51,341 bases of DNA from CAYNYM01 sp049366815 (lineage in GTDB: Bacteria > Desulfobacterota > DSM-4660 > Desulfatiglandales > HGW-15): contig JBMNCO010000144.1 in assembly GCA_049366815.1 (NCBI GenBank), positions 1 through 51,341 on the forward strand, read 5' to 3'. Made by a program: the position numbers and the translations under genes. The notes beneath the pieces are model-generated. The model ran no database searches and was not told the origin of the DNA. It saw only the letters and a program-made list of their open reading frames with translations. Positions 1-10,100 of the stretch are shown here, one piece after another (the stretch's first letter is position 1; each line of letters opens with the position of its first letter).

Positions 1-336
1 CATTATGATATAGTTAGCCGCCATATCAGTTATTTTATTAATGAGTGGCTCCTAACTGTTCAAGAAGAGCCAAGGTCTCTCCGCTACGCAAACCCCTCAC
101 CCGGGAAGGATGTCTCAAAACCTCTTCAGTTCGCCCTTGATCTAGATGGGTGACTGGTGCGGTGAAGTTTAGCCGACACTTCAATATAAAGAAACTCCGG
201 AAGCAGTATCGGGCAAAGAACCTGTTAGTCGGTAAAGAAACGGTCAGACTCTGCCAGAAAAGTCATTTTTTCTGGTAAAGGGCGAGGTCTTTTCCTTGAC
301 AGAGGGCCTTTTAATGGGTGACCCCTTTATTTCACT
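1..336. other. gene-poor left edge
   Basis: No ORF in this stretch resembles a protein I recognise. It holds one perfect 8-bp hairpin (254-261 pairing with 268-275, 6-nt loop) located about 60 nt beyond the 3' end of the minus-strand Nudix gene. Neither strand shows a clear T-tract directly after the stem, so calling it a terminator would be a guess. Confidence 0.4.
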
Positions 337-1398
337 TCATTCAGAAATTACCTTATAGGGTGCTAGACGCTTTTTTATATGTGGAAGAATTTTAGCATAT
401 GCTTCTAAGGCTTCCTTACGCATTGGAGTTCTCTTATGCTCGTCTGGCGCACCCAGCTTCAACCAAATTAGCAGAGTCAGTGCAAATGAAGGAACGATTT
501 TGATTGAGTCGGAATCGCGACCGGAAAGCGATCCAGTCTCAGCAAATCGCACTAAAGCCGATAGAGCGCACCAAATTACACCACCCTCAGCCGAGGGATC
601 AAGCGTCTCCGTCACGCTTGATACAGAGATACCCGTGTATGTAAATTGGACAAAACCACTGGCAGTCTCTTCACCCACAACAACCAAGCATTTGTCCAGA
701 TTGGAGACTTTAATACCCGTTTCTTCCTTAATCTCCCGGATGGCAGCCTGTCGGAGAGGCGATTCGAAGTCTGAATCATCGTAGCGCTCAGTCCCGACAC
801 TCGGCTCGTAGTTTCCACCTATAAAATGTAGAGCATTCGCATAAGTAGCAACGGTTGCCGCGCGCAAATGTACCAGCACGCGCCTAGTCATCGGACAAAA
901 TATAATCGCATTGGCCGAAATTATTGGGGGTTTGATACCAGCGCTTCTTGCCGATAGAACCATTCTAAAATCGCTTCTCACAAAGCGTACGGACGTATCA
1001 CCTGGCTGCCTAAAGTCTTGCCCGACGGCAAAACCGTGGGATTTGTTGATGGTGGGGTATACTTCGCGACTTTTTTGGAGGAGATCAGGCCTTTTCATCC
1101 AGGGAAGCTCTTCCGGAAGGAGATCACTGACCTCATTCCGTTCAAGGCGGGGCATTCCAGAAGTACGTATTGAATACAGTTTTGCATCAGCAATTTCCAG
1201 AGCCTCCAGTTCCCTGAGGCCGGCCCTCCATACGGTTTCAAATACCTCGGCCCGATGCTTGACTCCGGTGACTTTGGCTAGCCCACTCGAAAAAAATTTG
1301 TACCTTTTCTGCATGAAGACAACCAGAGAAATCAACCCCCCCCATCCGACTAATTGCCACCAATTTGCAAGGATTTCAACCGTTCCGTGAATATCCAT
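337..1398 (-). CDS. membrane-anchored Nudix hydrolase
   Basis: 353 residues. A single hydrophobic segment near residues 15-29 predicts an N-terminal membrane anchor with the rest cytoplasmic. Residues about 155-290 form a Nudix domain: a G-containing strand near 194, then the core REIKEETGI at 221-229, which fits the REUXEEXGU part of the Nudix box. The normally short spacer between the first Gly and the REUXEE core is lengthened by roughly ten residues (acidic, Tyr-Asp rich). Nudix enzymes cleave nucleoside diphosphates linked to another moiety; the substrate cannot be read from sequence. Residues 30-155 are an uncharacterised region. It stands alone, divergent from nothing obvious. The Nudix call is firm; substrate and physiological role are unknown. 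Confidence 0.8.
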   Translation of the reverse strand: MDIHGTVEILANWWQLVGWGGLISLVVFMQKRYKFFSSGLAKVTGVKHRAEVFETVWRAGLRELEALEIADAKLYSIRTSGMPRLERNEVSDLLPEELPWMKRPDLLQKSREVYPTINKSHGFAVGQDFRQPGDTSVRFVRSDFRMVLSARSAGIKPPIISANAIIFCPMTRRVLVHLRAATVATYANALHFIGGNYEPSVGTERYDDSDFESPLRQAAIREIKEETGIKVSNLDKCLVVVGEETASGFVQFTYTGISVSSVTETLDPSAEGGVIWCALSALVRFAETGSLSGRDSDSIKIVPSFALTLLIWLKLGAPDEHKRTPMRKEALEAYAKILPHIKKRLAPYKVISE

Positions 1399-1477
1399 TT
1401 GTCACCTCGAATTCCTTGAGTGCCTCCGCGTGATCATTCTCCCCGCCTCCTACCTTTACGTAGTCAGGAGGGTGTAT

Positions 1478-1544
1478 GGGACGTCCATAAAAAACTGAGC
1501 ATATACATAATTGTTAGATTTATTTAGATATTTATGGACGTCCC
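1478..1544. repeat. 14-bp perfect inverted repeat (REP-like)
   Basis: Arms at 1478-1491 (GGGACGTCCATAAA) and 1531-1544 (its exact reverse complement) flank a 39-nt AT-rich centre in the intergenic region between two minus-strand genes. Each arm contains the palindrome GGACGTCC. The arrangement of two opposed arms resembles REP/REPIN-type elements; this assignment is inference. Confidence 0.6.
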
Positions 1545-1588
1545 CTTGTCTTTAGTTCTATCCACAATTCAAGGGGATCATTTTCTCC

Positions 1589-1747
1589 TCAATCCTTCAA
1601 TAATCCCTTGCCGCAAGCCGGGCATTTCTTGCCTTTGTAGCCGTGGCTGCTGCACCACCATCTGCCGCAATGGCTGCACTGGAAAAACATCTTGCCGCTC
1701 CTGTCCGTGTTGGGGCATCCGGATGCTTCGCATTTGATTGTCGTCAT
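1589..1747 (-). CDS. small zinc-binding protein (52 aa)
   Basis: The start at 1747 is chosen because AGGGAGGATCTGT directly precedes ATG; a longer in-frame extension upstream lacks a ribosome site and reads as non-coding. The 52-residue product has paired ligands in order C-x4-C, C-x2-C, C-x2-H, C-x2-C (CEASGC, CSHC, CSSH, CPAC), i.e. two treble-clef/ribbon-like zinc sites, and a strongly basic, aromatic middle. That pattern is seen in small nucleic-acid- or protein-binding zinc proteins of the AN1 or similar type. It is followed at short distance by the end of the next minus-strand gene upstream, so the two may be cotranscribed. Function unknown. Confidence 0.6.
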   Translation of the reverse strand: MTTIKCEASGCPNTDRSGKMFFQCSHCGRWWCSSHGYKGKKCPACGKGLLKD

Positions 1748-1809
1748 ACAGATCCTCCCTTCAAAATAATGAACGCCTAAAACTTGAGGGGCAGAACGCC
1801 TTGTGCCTC

Positions 1810-2316
1810 CTACCTGTTTGGATTCCGGCACTCCAGGATTTGAATCTCCATTTCCAGCTCGTAAACTTTTTTGCACTTCTCAATGATATCCGGGCGCGTG
1901 AAAAATGCCCGCGCCTTGTCCGTCATGAACGGGAGTCTCTCGCCTTCGCCCACCATCATGACGCGGTCTTTGAACATCCTGCGGTCCACGTGCCGCGCGA
2001 AATCACCGATGGCCCGGGAGGCCTCGTCCTCGCCGCCGTCCTGCGGCATGTCTTTGATCACTTCTTCTTTCACGGCCTTCGCCAGATCGGAGCCGCCGTA
2101 TTCTGCATAGAGTTTGTCGATCATTTCCCTCCGTTCATTTTTCAGCCAAACGATTTTCTTGGCCTGCGACTTGGCATCGTCGCAGCCCGCGAAAAGCAAC
2201 GGCGCGACGAAAACAAGCAACATCATCAGGATTAAAAGACAGGCTCCAAGCCCCGCAAAACGGAAATTGTAAAGGCGATCAGATCCGTCAGCCGTTTCCT
2301 TGTTCATGATTCGCAT
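1810..2316 (-). CDS. small membrane-anchored or lipoprotein-like protein
   Basis: 168 residues from the ATG at 2316, which has CGGAGG eight bases upstream; a second ATG at 2307 is also possible. A hydrophobic stretch at about residues 20-42 ends in LLFAGC, a plausible lipobox-like signal-peptidase II site although Phe at -3 is not typical. The rest is charged and predicted helical with a motif-free acidic and basic pattern. I do not recognise the family. The broken RyR-domain gene immediately upstream overlaps its first codons, so the two probably formed an operon. Likely exported or membrane-tethered; role unknown. Confidence 0.6.
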   Translation of the reverse strand: MRIMNKETADGSDRLYNFRFAGLGACLLILMMLLVFVAPLLFAGCDDAKSQAKKIVWLKNERREMIDKLYAEYGGSDLAKAVKEEVIKDMPQDGGEDEASRAIGDFARHVDRRMFKDRVMMVGEGERLPFMTDKARAFFTRPDIIEKCKKVYELEMEIQILECRNPNR

Positions 2317-3042
2317 GCAAAAAACCTCCGTTGATGTCTGCTGATCAATGCAGGCCATCCAGATGATGCAGGTAATAGTCCCTCCGCGGACATTTCAGCA
2401 ACAATCCTCACCGATCTTGACATGGGCAGGTTGTTGAGGCCTTCTTCGATGTAGCGCTCAATAAGCAAAGGGTTACTGGGATGATTGGTGAGATGCCCGT
2501 ACGCGCGCCGGGGAGAGGCGCGCATGAATTTCTCGGGCTTCCAAAGCACATCTTGCACCATTGGATGATGCGAAAGAGCCATGAAACAGACATGGAGGGC
2601 CTCTCCGCTGTAATCTGGGCCATCAACTCTTGATGTCTCCGCTTTGAATCCACGGAGGCCAGGCGGTCTTTTTTGGCTTTTTTGCTGTTCTTCTTCGCCT
2701 CGGCCAGGTTCCTTTTTGCTTTCTCTATTTCCGTCCAAACCGAATCGAGCTCCCTTGCTTCCGGCTTTTGGGTTTCAATGGCATGGGGGGGAGGCGGGGC
2801 GGCGCTCCACCAGACACAGGAGGATCAAGCTGAGAAACGGCGTCGTGAGGATGGGTAAATTGGCCCATTTCACCCATGAACGCCCCCGCTCTCTCACGAG
2901 GAGGGCCGTATGTCCAGCCTTCCTTCAGGCGCAGTAACGCCCAGTTTTCGTGCGTGTTTCGGGCAAGAAGCTCCGTCAGTTCGGATATATCCTTGGGAAG
3001 CGTGATGTTCGATGTATCGATTGGTTTGGGTGTGTATGTCAT
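2304..3042 (-). pseudogene. RyR-domain protein, frameshifted
   Basis: The first part (from about 3042) begins YTPKPIDTSNITLP and continues through HENWALLRLKEGWTYGP, the hallmark of the RyR (ryanodine-receptor repeat) domain. The frame is then lost near the G7 run at 2785-2791: shifting frame there restores a long charged coiled-coil segment (LDSVWTEIEKAKRNLAEAKK and onward to about 2600). A second shift near 2600 restores a third segment with ALSHHP and RAYGHLTNHPSNPLLIERYI, resembling LRV/HEAT-like helical repeats, ending at 2304. The three pieces in three frames together look like one protein of about 245 residues. Bacterial RyR domains are thought to bind small ligands in conflict and signalling systems. 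Either a pseudogene or homopolymer sequencing errors; I cannot decide. Confidence 0.6.
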
Positions 3043-3522
3043 GGGATCAACCTGTTCATTATGAAGCATCTCTACAAAACTGACCGCTGCTGCCTCTTAT
3101 TGATGAGACGACAATTCAGAAAAAATATTACACGGCCGTAAGCTCGTAAGATGCATGCTACGCACCCAGAAGGGGGCCCTCAAAAAAACTGTTCGATACG
3201 GCCTCTTCTTTGGATGTCGCCGAAACGACGACGGCGGGGCTGTTTTGACCTATTATACAAGCTTGTCTTTTGGGGGAGCTTGTAAATATTTTCAAGAGAT
3301 ACCTGCAGTTCACTGAGGTTCATATAAAATTATCTTTAAAAATTAATGGGCGTTAGACGTGGCATGCTATCCATGGGAAATGTTCATGTCAAGCAAATTG
3401 ACCACCCTGTATTTTTTCATTGAGGCCGTGTAATCAAATCAACAAAACCGCGTCTTACTGTCATAGTCAGATCCACTTTCCGGCAATTAATATTAAAACC
3501 TGAACAATCTAAGGAGGCCTTT
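3043..3522. other. intergenic region
   Basis: No convincing gene. It contains a small palindromic spot (ACAAGCTTGT at 3257-3266, with AGCTTGT repeated at 3277-3283) and AT-rich sequence just before the membrane-protein gene at 3523. The only clear functional signal is the strong ribosome site AAGGAGG ahead of that ATG. Confidence 0.4.
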
Positions 3523-3978
3523 ATGAAAAAGAGTGCTTTAACGGTTACGGTGGGTGTCCTGCTTATCCTTTACGGATTGGTGAACTTCGGGGCAGGAATG
3601 GGGCAATTCAGCAAGGCAAAGATGGTAAGCGGCACTTCAAGTATGGCTGCAAACTTAGGGGAAAAAGCGGGTGATAGTGCCGGTGCGGCCAAAGTGCGCC
3701 ATGAAGGCGCCTCCGCCAGTTCAGTGTTATATCTAATAGCTCTGTTCATCCTGGTAACGGCCGTTTTAGACATCGTGGCCAGTATCGGGTTGTTCAGTGG
3801 GAACAGATGGGTTTTTGGAATGCTCATCCTTGCAGCCATATGCGGCATTATCGTAGAGATCCAGGATACCGCAGAGGACGGCTTTGGGGTCGGGAAGTTC
3901 ATTTTCTTCGCCATAAATCTCCTCGCGCTCATCACCGCGTTCGCGGCTCGAGATGAAAGAATCGAGGCTCCAAATTGA
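3523..3978 (+). CDS. four-helix integral membrane protein
   Basis: 151 residues starting at an ATG preceded by AAGGAGGCCTTT. Hydrophobic segments lie at roughly 6-28, 68-92, 98-118 and 124-143, predicting a small polytopic inner-membrane protein with a Ser/Ala/Gly-rich loop between helices 1 and 2. A GAGMG and similar small-residue patterns suggest tight helix packing. No catalytic or ligand motif is visible and I do not recognise a family. Stands alone with long flanking intergenic regions. Confidence 0.75.
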   Translation: MKKSALTVTVGVLLILYGLVNFGAGMGQFSKAKMVSGTSSMAANLGEKAGDSAGAAKVRHEGASASSVLYLIALFILVTAVLDIVASIGLFSGNRWVFGMLILAAICGIIVEIQDTAEDGFGVGKFIFFAINLLALITAFAARDERIEAPN

Positions 3979-4438
3979 CAGATTCGGCAACATTTTGAGT
4001 TGAAGGCTACATGTGCGGCGGCGGCAATGCCCGATGGTGACCTTCGCCGCCTTGTGTTCACCAACATTTGTGTTATTTTTAAAGGTCGATCAGGATTTTT
4101 GATTTGAAATCCCGGCCAGCATTTGTTAATGGTTTATTGGAATGTCTCTCGATTCAACTGAGGAATGTGAAGGGGATCTTTTCCATATTTCTATCCATCC
4201 TAAGACAGTTATAAGACGGTCCATATTCGTCTATAGACAGTGTGTTTGCAAGTTACATTGTTCTCAGGTGCGGCTTTTGTTCTCAGAAAAATGAAAAGCG
4301 AGCCCATAGGGCACTCGACATCGTTTCCATTTCGTCTTTTCCGTTTTCAGCCCATTTGAGCTGGCATCAGAGGTTCGACTAGAATTTTTCCCCCGGCGGT
4401 GCTTTCTCCTGGGTGATTACACCTTTCTGACTGAGGAT
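3979..4438. other. intergenic region before the vWA/tubulin cassette
   Basis: No ORF is supported. A GC-rich inverted region around 4015-4053 (GGCGGCGGCAA with TTCGCCGCC) follows the membrane gene and could fold, but lacks a T-tract directly after the stem. The promoter of the downstream four-gene cassette is presumably here; I see no consensus boxes good enough to place. Confidence 0.4.
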
Positions 4439-7054
4439 GTGCCTTTGATTCGATTGACTCTCGCCCTTTTATCAAAGAAGTTGGGGAAAGGCCCTTCCAG
4501 GTGTCTCGCCGCCTCGATGATATTCTTCCTTACCGCCCTCCTGCTGGATTACGGAAACGCTGCGGAAGCCCGGGTAGTGGGCCTTGTAGTGGATGATTCA
4601 GGCAGCATGGCGAACCGCTTCGAGACCCCCCTCTACGCAACCCAAATTATTATTTCCATACTCAACACCCAAGACAGATGCTTTGTTACGAGGCTTTCGG
4701 CCAAAGGTGACATTCAGGAAGTCGATCTCGCTCACCGCAACGAACATATGAAATCCATGCGGAACCACTGGTACGCGAGACAAAATGTCAGGACCCCCTA
4801 CTCCCCTCTGGACCGCATGCTCGAGCGCCTTGTGGAAGTGACGGAGAAGGGGGAATCTGCAAGCCTTCTTGTGGTGACCGACGGGCATTTCACCGATGAA
4901 GTCCCCTCCGCTGCAACTCTCTTCAGGAGATATGAAGACCTCCGAAAAAAATTCAGGGGCGAGAGCCTTCAGGCCTTTTTTGTCGCCTTTGCCCCCCGGG
5001 GTTCCGACGGCGACGGGGTCCTTGCAGAAATCCGGGAACAGAAGGTGAGCGAAAACCTGCTCAAGGTTTTTAACGGAAGGGAGGATGTCGGCAGTGTCAC
5101 CGTACGAGAAGGGCGGGAATTATACAGGGCACTGATGGATATCATCGCACAAATGGTTGGAGTGGACCCAAGAAAATCCGAGGATTTCATCAGTCACCAG
5201 GATAACGTGCTCAAACTTCATACCCCTTTTACTGTTTCCCGCCTGGTCATCATTTCAACGGGTTCAGGCGCCTCCAAGGCGGCTTCGGTAGCCGGTGAGA
5301 GCATCCGGACGCGCGAAAGGGATGTCTATCATGCCTCTATGCGGAAAACAGATCATTTGACGAGAAGCGTGCTAGGAGCGGGGATTTACCACCTGATCCC
5401 CTGGCCACCTCTGTCCTCCGGCAAGGAAGAGGTCATCACGTTTGACCGATCCCTTGGTTCCGGAGATGTGCGTGTAATCTTTGAAACGGCCGTCAGGGTC
5501 CTGTGGGAGATACACGACCGCGACGGAAGGACGCTGCCGGTTGATGCGAATGGGACCATCGAGATCCCACAGGGGCAAAAGTTTTTTATCAAGGCTTTTC
5601 TAACTGAGCCCAAAAACGGGAAAGAGGAACGTATCGATTTTTCAAGCCTCCCCCAGAAATTCGAATTCAGCCTTCACTATGAGGGGCAGAACAAGACGGC
5701 GGACACCTCTAAAATGGACATCGATATGTCCACGAGCACTGCAACGGGTGCAGTGAAGTTCGACCGACCGGGTCGATATACGGTTGCCGTAACGGCCAGG
5801 TATCCTGGCTTTATAAACAAAAGGGCCCGGGACCTCAGCGTTGTAATCAAGGAAGAAATGCCTGTCCATATCAAACTGGATGCACAGGGCACAGGGGTGT
5901 GTCCAGGGTGTTCGGCGGAGCGGGTAGAACTCACCTATACAGTCAAGGAACCCTACCAGGACGTACTCGCGGTGGATGTCCGATCCAGCGCCCCTGCTGT
6001 GAGTGAATATGACGTTGAACTCAGGGGTACCCTGCCCGAGGGAGTCAGGATCAAACTCCCGGACGGTGACACCTTTCGCGGAGGGACATTCGGGAAGGCG
6101 TCGTTGTCTTGCGGGGGGACGAAATCAGCGCGGCTCCTCCTGCAATACAACCGTGACTATGACGAAACTGCAGAGAGGGATGTCTCCCTTACCGCAAGGG
6201 CACGCGCGCCTCAGAAAGGGGAGGCAACGCTGCGAATTCACCTGGTGCCTGTGACGGCCGGGTTGACTATCGAGCCTGCCGGTTCGACCCTGGACCCTTC
6301 AGGCAAGGACCCCTTCAGGCTTAGAGTCACATCCCTGGACCAGGGTCATGGGATCTACGTAAAGGCCAACGGGCTTCAGGCACCGCTGCACCCTGATCAT
6401 ATTCGCGTCGAGGGGGAAAATATTCCATTTGTTTCGGAGATTCAGGAAGGGACAAATCTCATCCTCTTGATTCCTCAAAAAAAATGGTGGTGTGACTGTC
6501 TGACGCCCTCCGGCACACAAGATGTAACCCTTACTTACCGCCACCCAAAGACCAGGCAGCAGGCCAGTTATACCGGTGCAGTGGAGTTGGTCCCTGTAGG
6601 TCTGTGGGAACGGTGCTGGCGCGAGATCCTCGGCTTTCTTGTTTTTCTGTTTCTGATATTGAAGATGTGGTGTCTGGCCCTGACCTACCGATTCCCTCGC
6701 CGTTCCTGCCTTTGCGTGGAAAGACAGGACGCGCCCTATAACAAGCAGGAATTGAGATTACATCGATGGAGGGACTATGCATGGCCGCCGTGTGGCAGTG
6801 CCGCAAGAAAGATACTGGGATTCAATATCCAGGCAGGGCCGAATGGCGTTTTACTCAGGCATGAGAAATGGTACACGGACTCTCTTGTCGGTGGTATGGG
6901 GACCCTGCCCTCCCAGTTCGAGGAAAATGGATTTAAGCCCATGACCATCGGCTGGGGGGAAGTGATCATGGATAACACGGATACAATGAATCAGATTACC
7001 TATCGATTTGTGAGAGACAACAGCCGATCAGGGGATGATGACGGGCTCCTCTGA
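4439..7054 (+). CDS. von Willebrand factor A domain protein, membrane-anchored
   Basis: About 870 residues. The frame opens at GTG 4439, but the SD GAGGA at 4433-4437 better suits TTG 4445. A signal peptide (hydrophobic stretch ending in GNAAEA near residue 44) is followed at once by a vWA domain with an intact MIDAS start, DDSGS (residues 52-56), and a later VVTDGH. This part is extracytoplasmic. Residues ~240-720 are beta-rich, like tandem Ig-like modules, with CxxC pairs. A TM helix at ~727-750 is followed by a Cys-containing cytoplasmic tail. vWA MIDAS domains bind protein partners through a metal. First gene of a four-gene cassette with a tubulin-like GTPase; the cytosolic tail could couple surface binding to the filament protein. 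Confidence 0.85.
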   Translation: MPLIRLTLALLSKKLGKGPSRCLAASMIFFLTALLLDYGNAAEARVVGLVVDDSGSMANRFETPLYATQIIISILNTQDRCFVTRLSAKGDIQEVDLAHRNEHMKSMRNHWYARQNVRTPYSPLDRMLERLVEVTEKGESASLLVVTDGHFTDEVPSAATLFRRYEDLRKKFRGESLQAFFVAFAPRGSDGDGVLAEIREQKVSENLLKVFNGREDVGSVTVREGRELYRALMDIIAQMVGVDPRKSEDFISHQDNVLKLHTPFTVSRLVIISTGSGASKAASVAGESIRTRERDVYHASMRKTDHLTRSVLGAGIYHLIPWPPLSSGKEEVITFDRSLGSGDVRVIFETAVRVLWEIHDRDGRTLPVDANGTIEIPQGQKFFIKAFLTEPKNGKEERIDFSSLPQKFEFSLHYEGQNKTADTSKMDIDMSTSTATGAVKFDRPGRYTVAVTARYPGFINKRARDLSVVIKEEMPVHIKLDAQGTGVCPGCSAERVELTYTVKEPYQDVLAVDVRSSAPAVSEYDVELRGTLPEGVRIKLPDGDTFRGGTFGKASLSCGGTKSARLLLQYNRDYDETAERDVSLTARARAPQKGEATLRIHLVPVTAGLTIEPAGSTLDPSGKDPFRLRVTSLDQGHGIYVKANGLQAPLHPDHIRVEGENIPFVSEIQEGTNLILLIPQKKWWCDCLTPSGTQDVTLTYRHPKTRQQASYTGAVELVPVGLWERCWREILGFLVFLFLILKMWCLALTYRFPRRSCLCVERQDAPYNKQELRLHRWRDYAWPPCGSAARKILGFNIQAGPNGVLLRHEKWYTDSLVGGMGTLPSQFEENGFKPMTIGWGEVIMDNTDTMNQITYRFVRDNSRSGDDDGLL

Positions 7055-7119
7055 GCATTTTTTTTGATTTGCACCATTTCGTTTTTATTAACAGCCGGAT
7101 GAAACATGGAGGGAAGGAT

Positions 7120-10100
7120 ATGGCACAATTTCGGCCTACTTTGCTTGTTGGTATAGGCGGCGTCGGCTGCCAGATCGCGTCAAATGTCCTTGATATGGCC
7201 AAGAAAAGCGGCATGCTCGAACGCTGTGGGGTAGCTGTTCTTGGTTTCGATACCGATCAAAACGATATCGATACAATGGTCGACAAAAAAATGATGGACG
7301 AACGAAACCTGATCTGCACGAGTCCCAATCGGAATGTGTGGGAAGTGCTCATGTCCTATTCTCACAATATAGAGAAGTGGTTTGTGCCTTTAGATGAGTT
7401 AGCTGTCGAGATCCGACAGATGTCTCTTCACAACGGGGCAGGACAGATTCGGATGCTCTCCAGACTTGCCTTCTATTCTTCCTTGAAAGACACCGCCCTC
7501 GAAAGCCGGCTGAAACAGACCGTTGAAGATCTCACTAAAATGAGGGGATCGGCAGGTCAACCTGTATTTAAGGGCCCCATGAACGTCATGTTCGTAGGGA
7601 CACTGGCAGGCGGGACCGGATCCGGCATGTTCCTTCAGGCTGCGCTGTACCTCAAAAAGCTCTTGGAAGACCAGGGATGCCAGCCGGACATGCGTGGCCT
7701 ATTCCTACTCCCCGACATAATGGTTCATGCAGCCAACCTGCCCTCCAACCAGATCGAACCTGTCCGGGCCAACGCCTATGCAGCCCTTAGGGAACTGCAC
7801 GGTATCCTGCTTCAGACGGCCGGTCGCGTTCCCATTCAAGTGCAATTCGAATACGCCCCGAACTATAATTTAGTGAAACATTCCCTCCCTTTTAAAAACA
7901 TCACCCTGATTGATTTTGAAAATCAGAATGGCGGGAATCTGGACGGCGGCCTAAGCACCTATATCAGCCTTGCCTCTCGCGGGGCATATGAACTGCTTCT
8001 TACCCCGATCGGAGGAAGAGCGGACAGTATCGGTGTGAACGACGTCCGCAGCAAACTGGATGCCGCGGGACCCGCGAAACAAGGCGATGTAAACTATTAC
8101 TCCGCTCTTGGTGTCGCCGCCGCGGTTTATCCCACTGAAGAAATTCTGGATTATCTTTCGCTCCAATATGCCCGCAGAATACTCGGTGAAGAATGGCTGT
8201 TGTTGGACAAGAGATTCAACGAGGAAATACGGCGTTACAATGAAAGGAGGGCGGCCCGTGTAACCAGTGAACGACCACCATCGCGATCCACCTCCTATGT
8301 ACGTGACCTGGACCAAGCGGCTTCAGAGGGGAAACCGTTTTTTGCAGATATCCGTTCAGCAGTGCACTCTGTGACACAGGATCGTCATGGAAATGATATC
8401 CGGGAGCACCGACATGAGACCTATCTCAACGCCATTGAAGCGGAGGTGGTACGGGCTTTTTGGTCAAGTGGAAAAGAATTAGAAAAATTGAAAAACAGCC
8501 CTGATATGCAAAATAAAAAGAGCGGCGGCGTTGAGGCGCTTCGAAGAACGGTCAACGAAGGCGAAATGTTGCTAAGAAATTGGAAATCTGCGATCCAGGA
8601 GGCCTTAAGAAGCAGGCCGGTGGAGATTATGAGAAATATCTTTGCTTTCAGCGAGACCGCCAATCCCTCGGAAATGAGACCGTATCACCTCCAGGCCTAT
8701 ATCCAGCACAGCAAAGTTCACCCTGTAGAGGTTCGATATTTTCTCTATTCCCTCCTGGGCCTCATTGAAGAACGACGCGTGGTGTTAAGCCATGAGAGAA
8801 TAAAGACTGAATACACATTGAAAGCACTGAGTAAGAAGGATTTCGACGAAAGTACTGAAAATTCAATAGAAACCGCAGTGGAAGGTGTTGCGGCCCTGAT
8901 GCAAAAACCCAGCTGGAAAAGATGGATTCATCGTGAGGTGCAACGCTTCGGGAGTGACTATTGCCGATACTTTAATCAAACGATGAAAACACTCCGCGCT
9001 TTTGCTGAACAGACGCTCACGGAATCCATTTATCATCTTTTTGAAGATCAGTTGGCAGGAGAACGGGGCCTTTTGCCGGTCTATGAAAAGTTTTTTGATG
9101 CCCTCAAGGATTTGGCTGACAGGCTGGAGGATGAGGCCAGTGAAAACCTTGTTCGGCACGGTACGCGTTCTGGCCCTTCGGGAGGCAATGTGTATGTCTA
9201 TGCAGATGCCACGGCAAAGAAGGAAATGGAGCAAAGACTTGCCGGTGCATTCGGATCATCTCTCAAGGCGGGAGGGGTCAATCTTGCGCTGGTGAATGCC
9301 CTTTACGGGCGTTATAAGATGGAGCGGGATAGAAATGGGTGGGATTTCATCCCGGCTTTCGATGCTGAAACCCTGTTTCGCAATGAGGTGATTGAGGGCT
9401 ATTGCCTTCAAGAGTTGGAGAAAAGTCACAGCACACTTTATCGACTCTCCGCCACAGAGGCCATCCGCCGGGAGGCCAATTTGAAGGGGCAGGATGGTCG
9501 TAAATACCTGGAGTCTGTTCTGGACACGGTAAGCGCCCAGTCAAAAATATTGCTCAGGCTCAAGGATCCAAACGCCGGGGATCAGGTGATTTTCTGGGGA
9601 TTGTCACCGGAAAACGCACAACGTCTGGGTGACATTGACAAATTATTGGGTCAGACGGGAACTTCCACCCTCGTTGAACAGGACTTCCCGGACGATGAGC
9701 TCCTCTGTTTTTCAACAAGAGTGAATCTTACCCCAAGTGACATCTTGAAACTGAACTCCGGAGGTGAAGAACGTTTCAGTGTTGGAGGAATCTATTATGC
9801 ATCTTACCACAGGATGGTGGATGCCATTCTTAAATTCGAACGTCTCCATACCAGAGGAGTAAGCGGGTTGTTTACACCCCATCTTGACAAGGGATGGCAT
9901 GTACCCGGATCATTTCCAGAACTGTCGCCCCCTGACACAGATAGAGTGCAGTGGCATCTGGTAGATGCCTTTGCGCTGGCATTAGCAACGGGGCGCTTCG
10001 AGCGAACCACTCTCCGACGAAAGCCGGTCACCTATTACCTGGATTGGACGCGTCGCGGCCAGTCTGATGAGCGGAGATTGCTCGTTAAATCCTGCGATAA

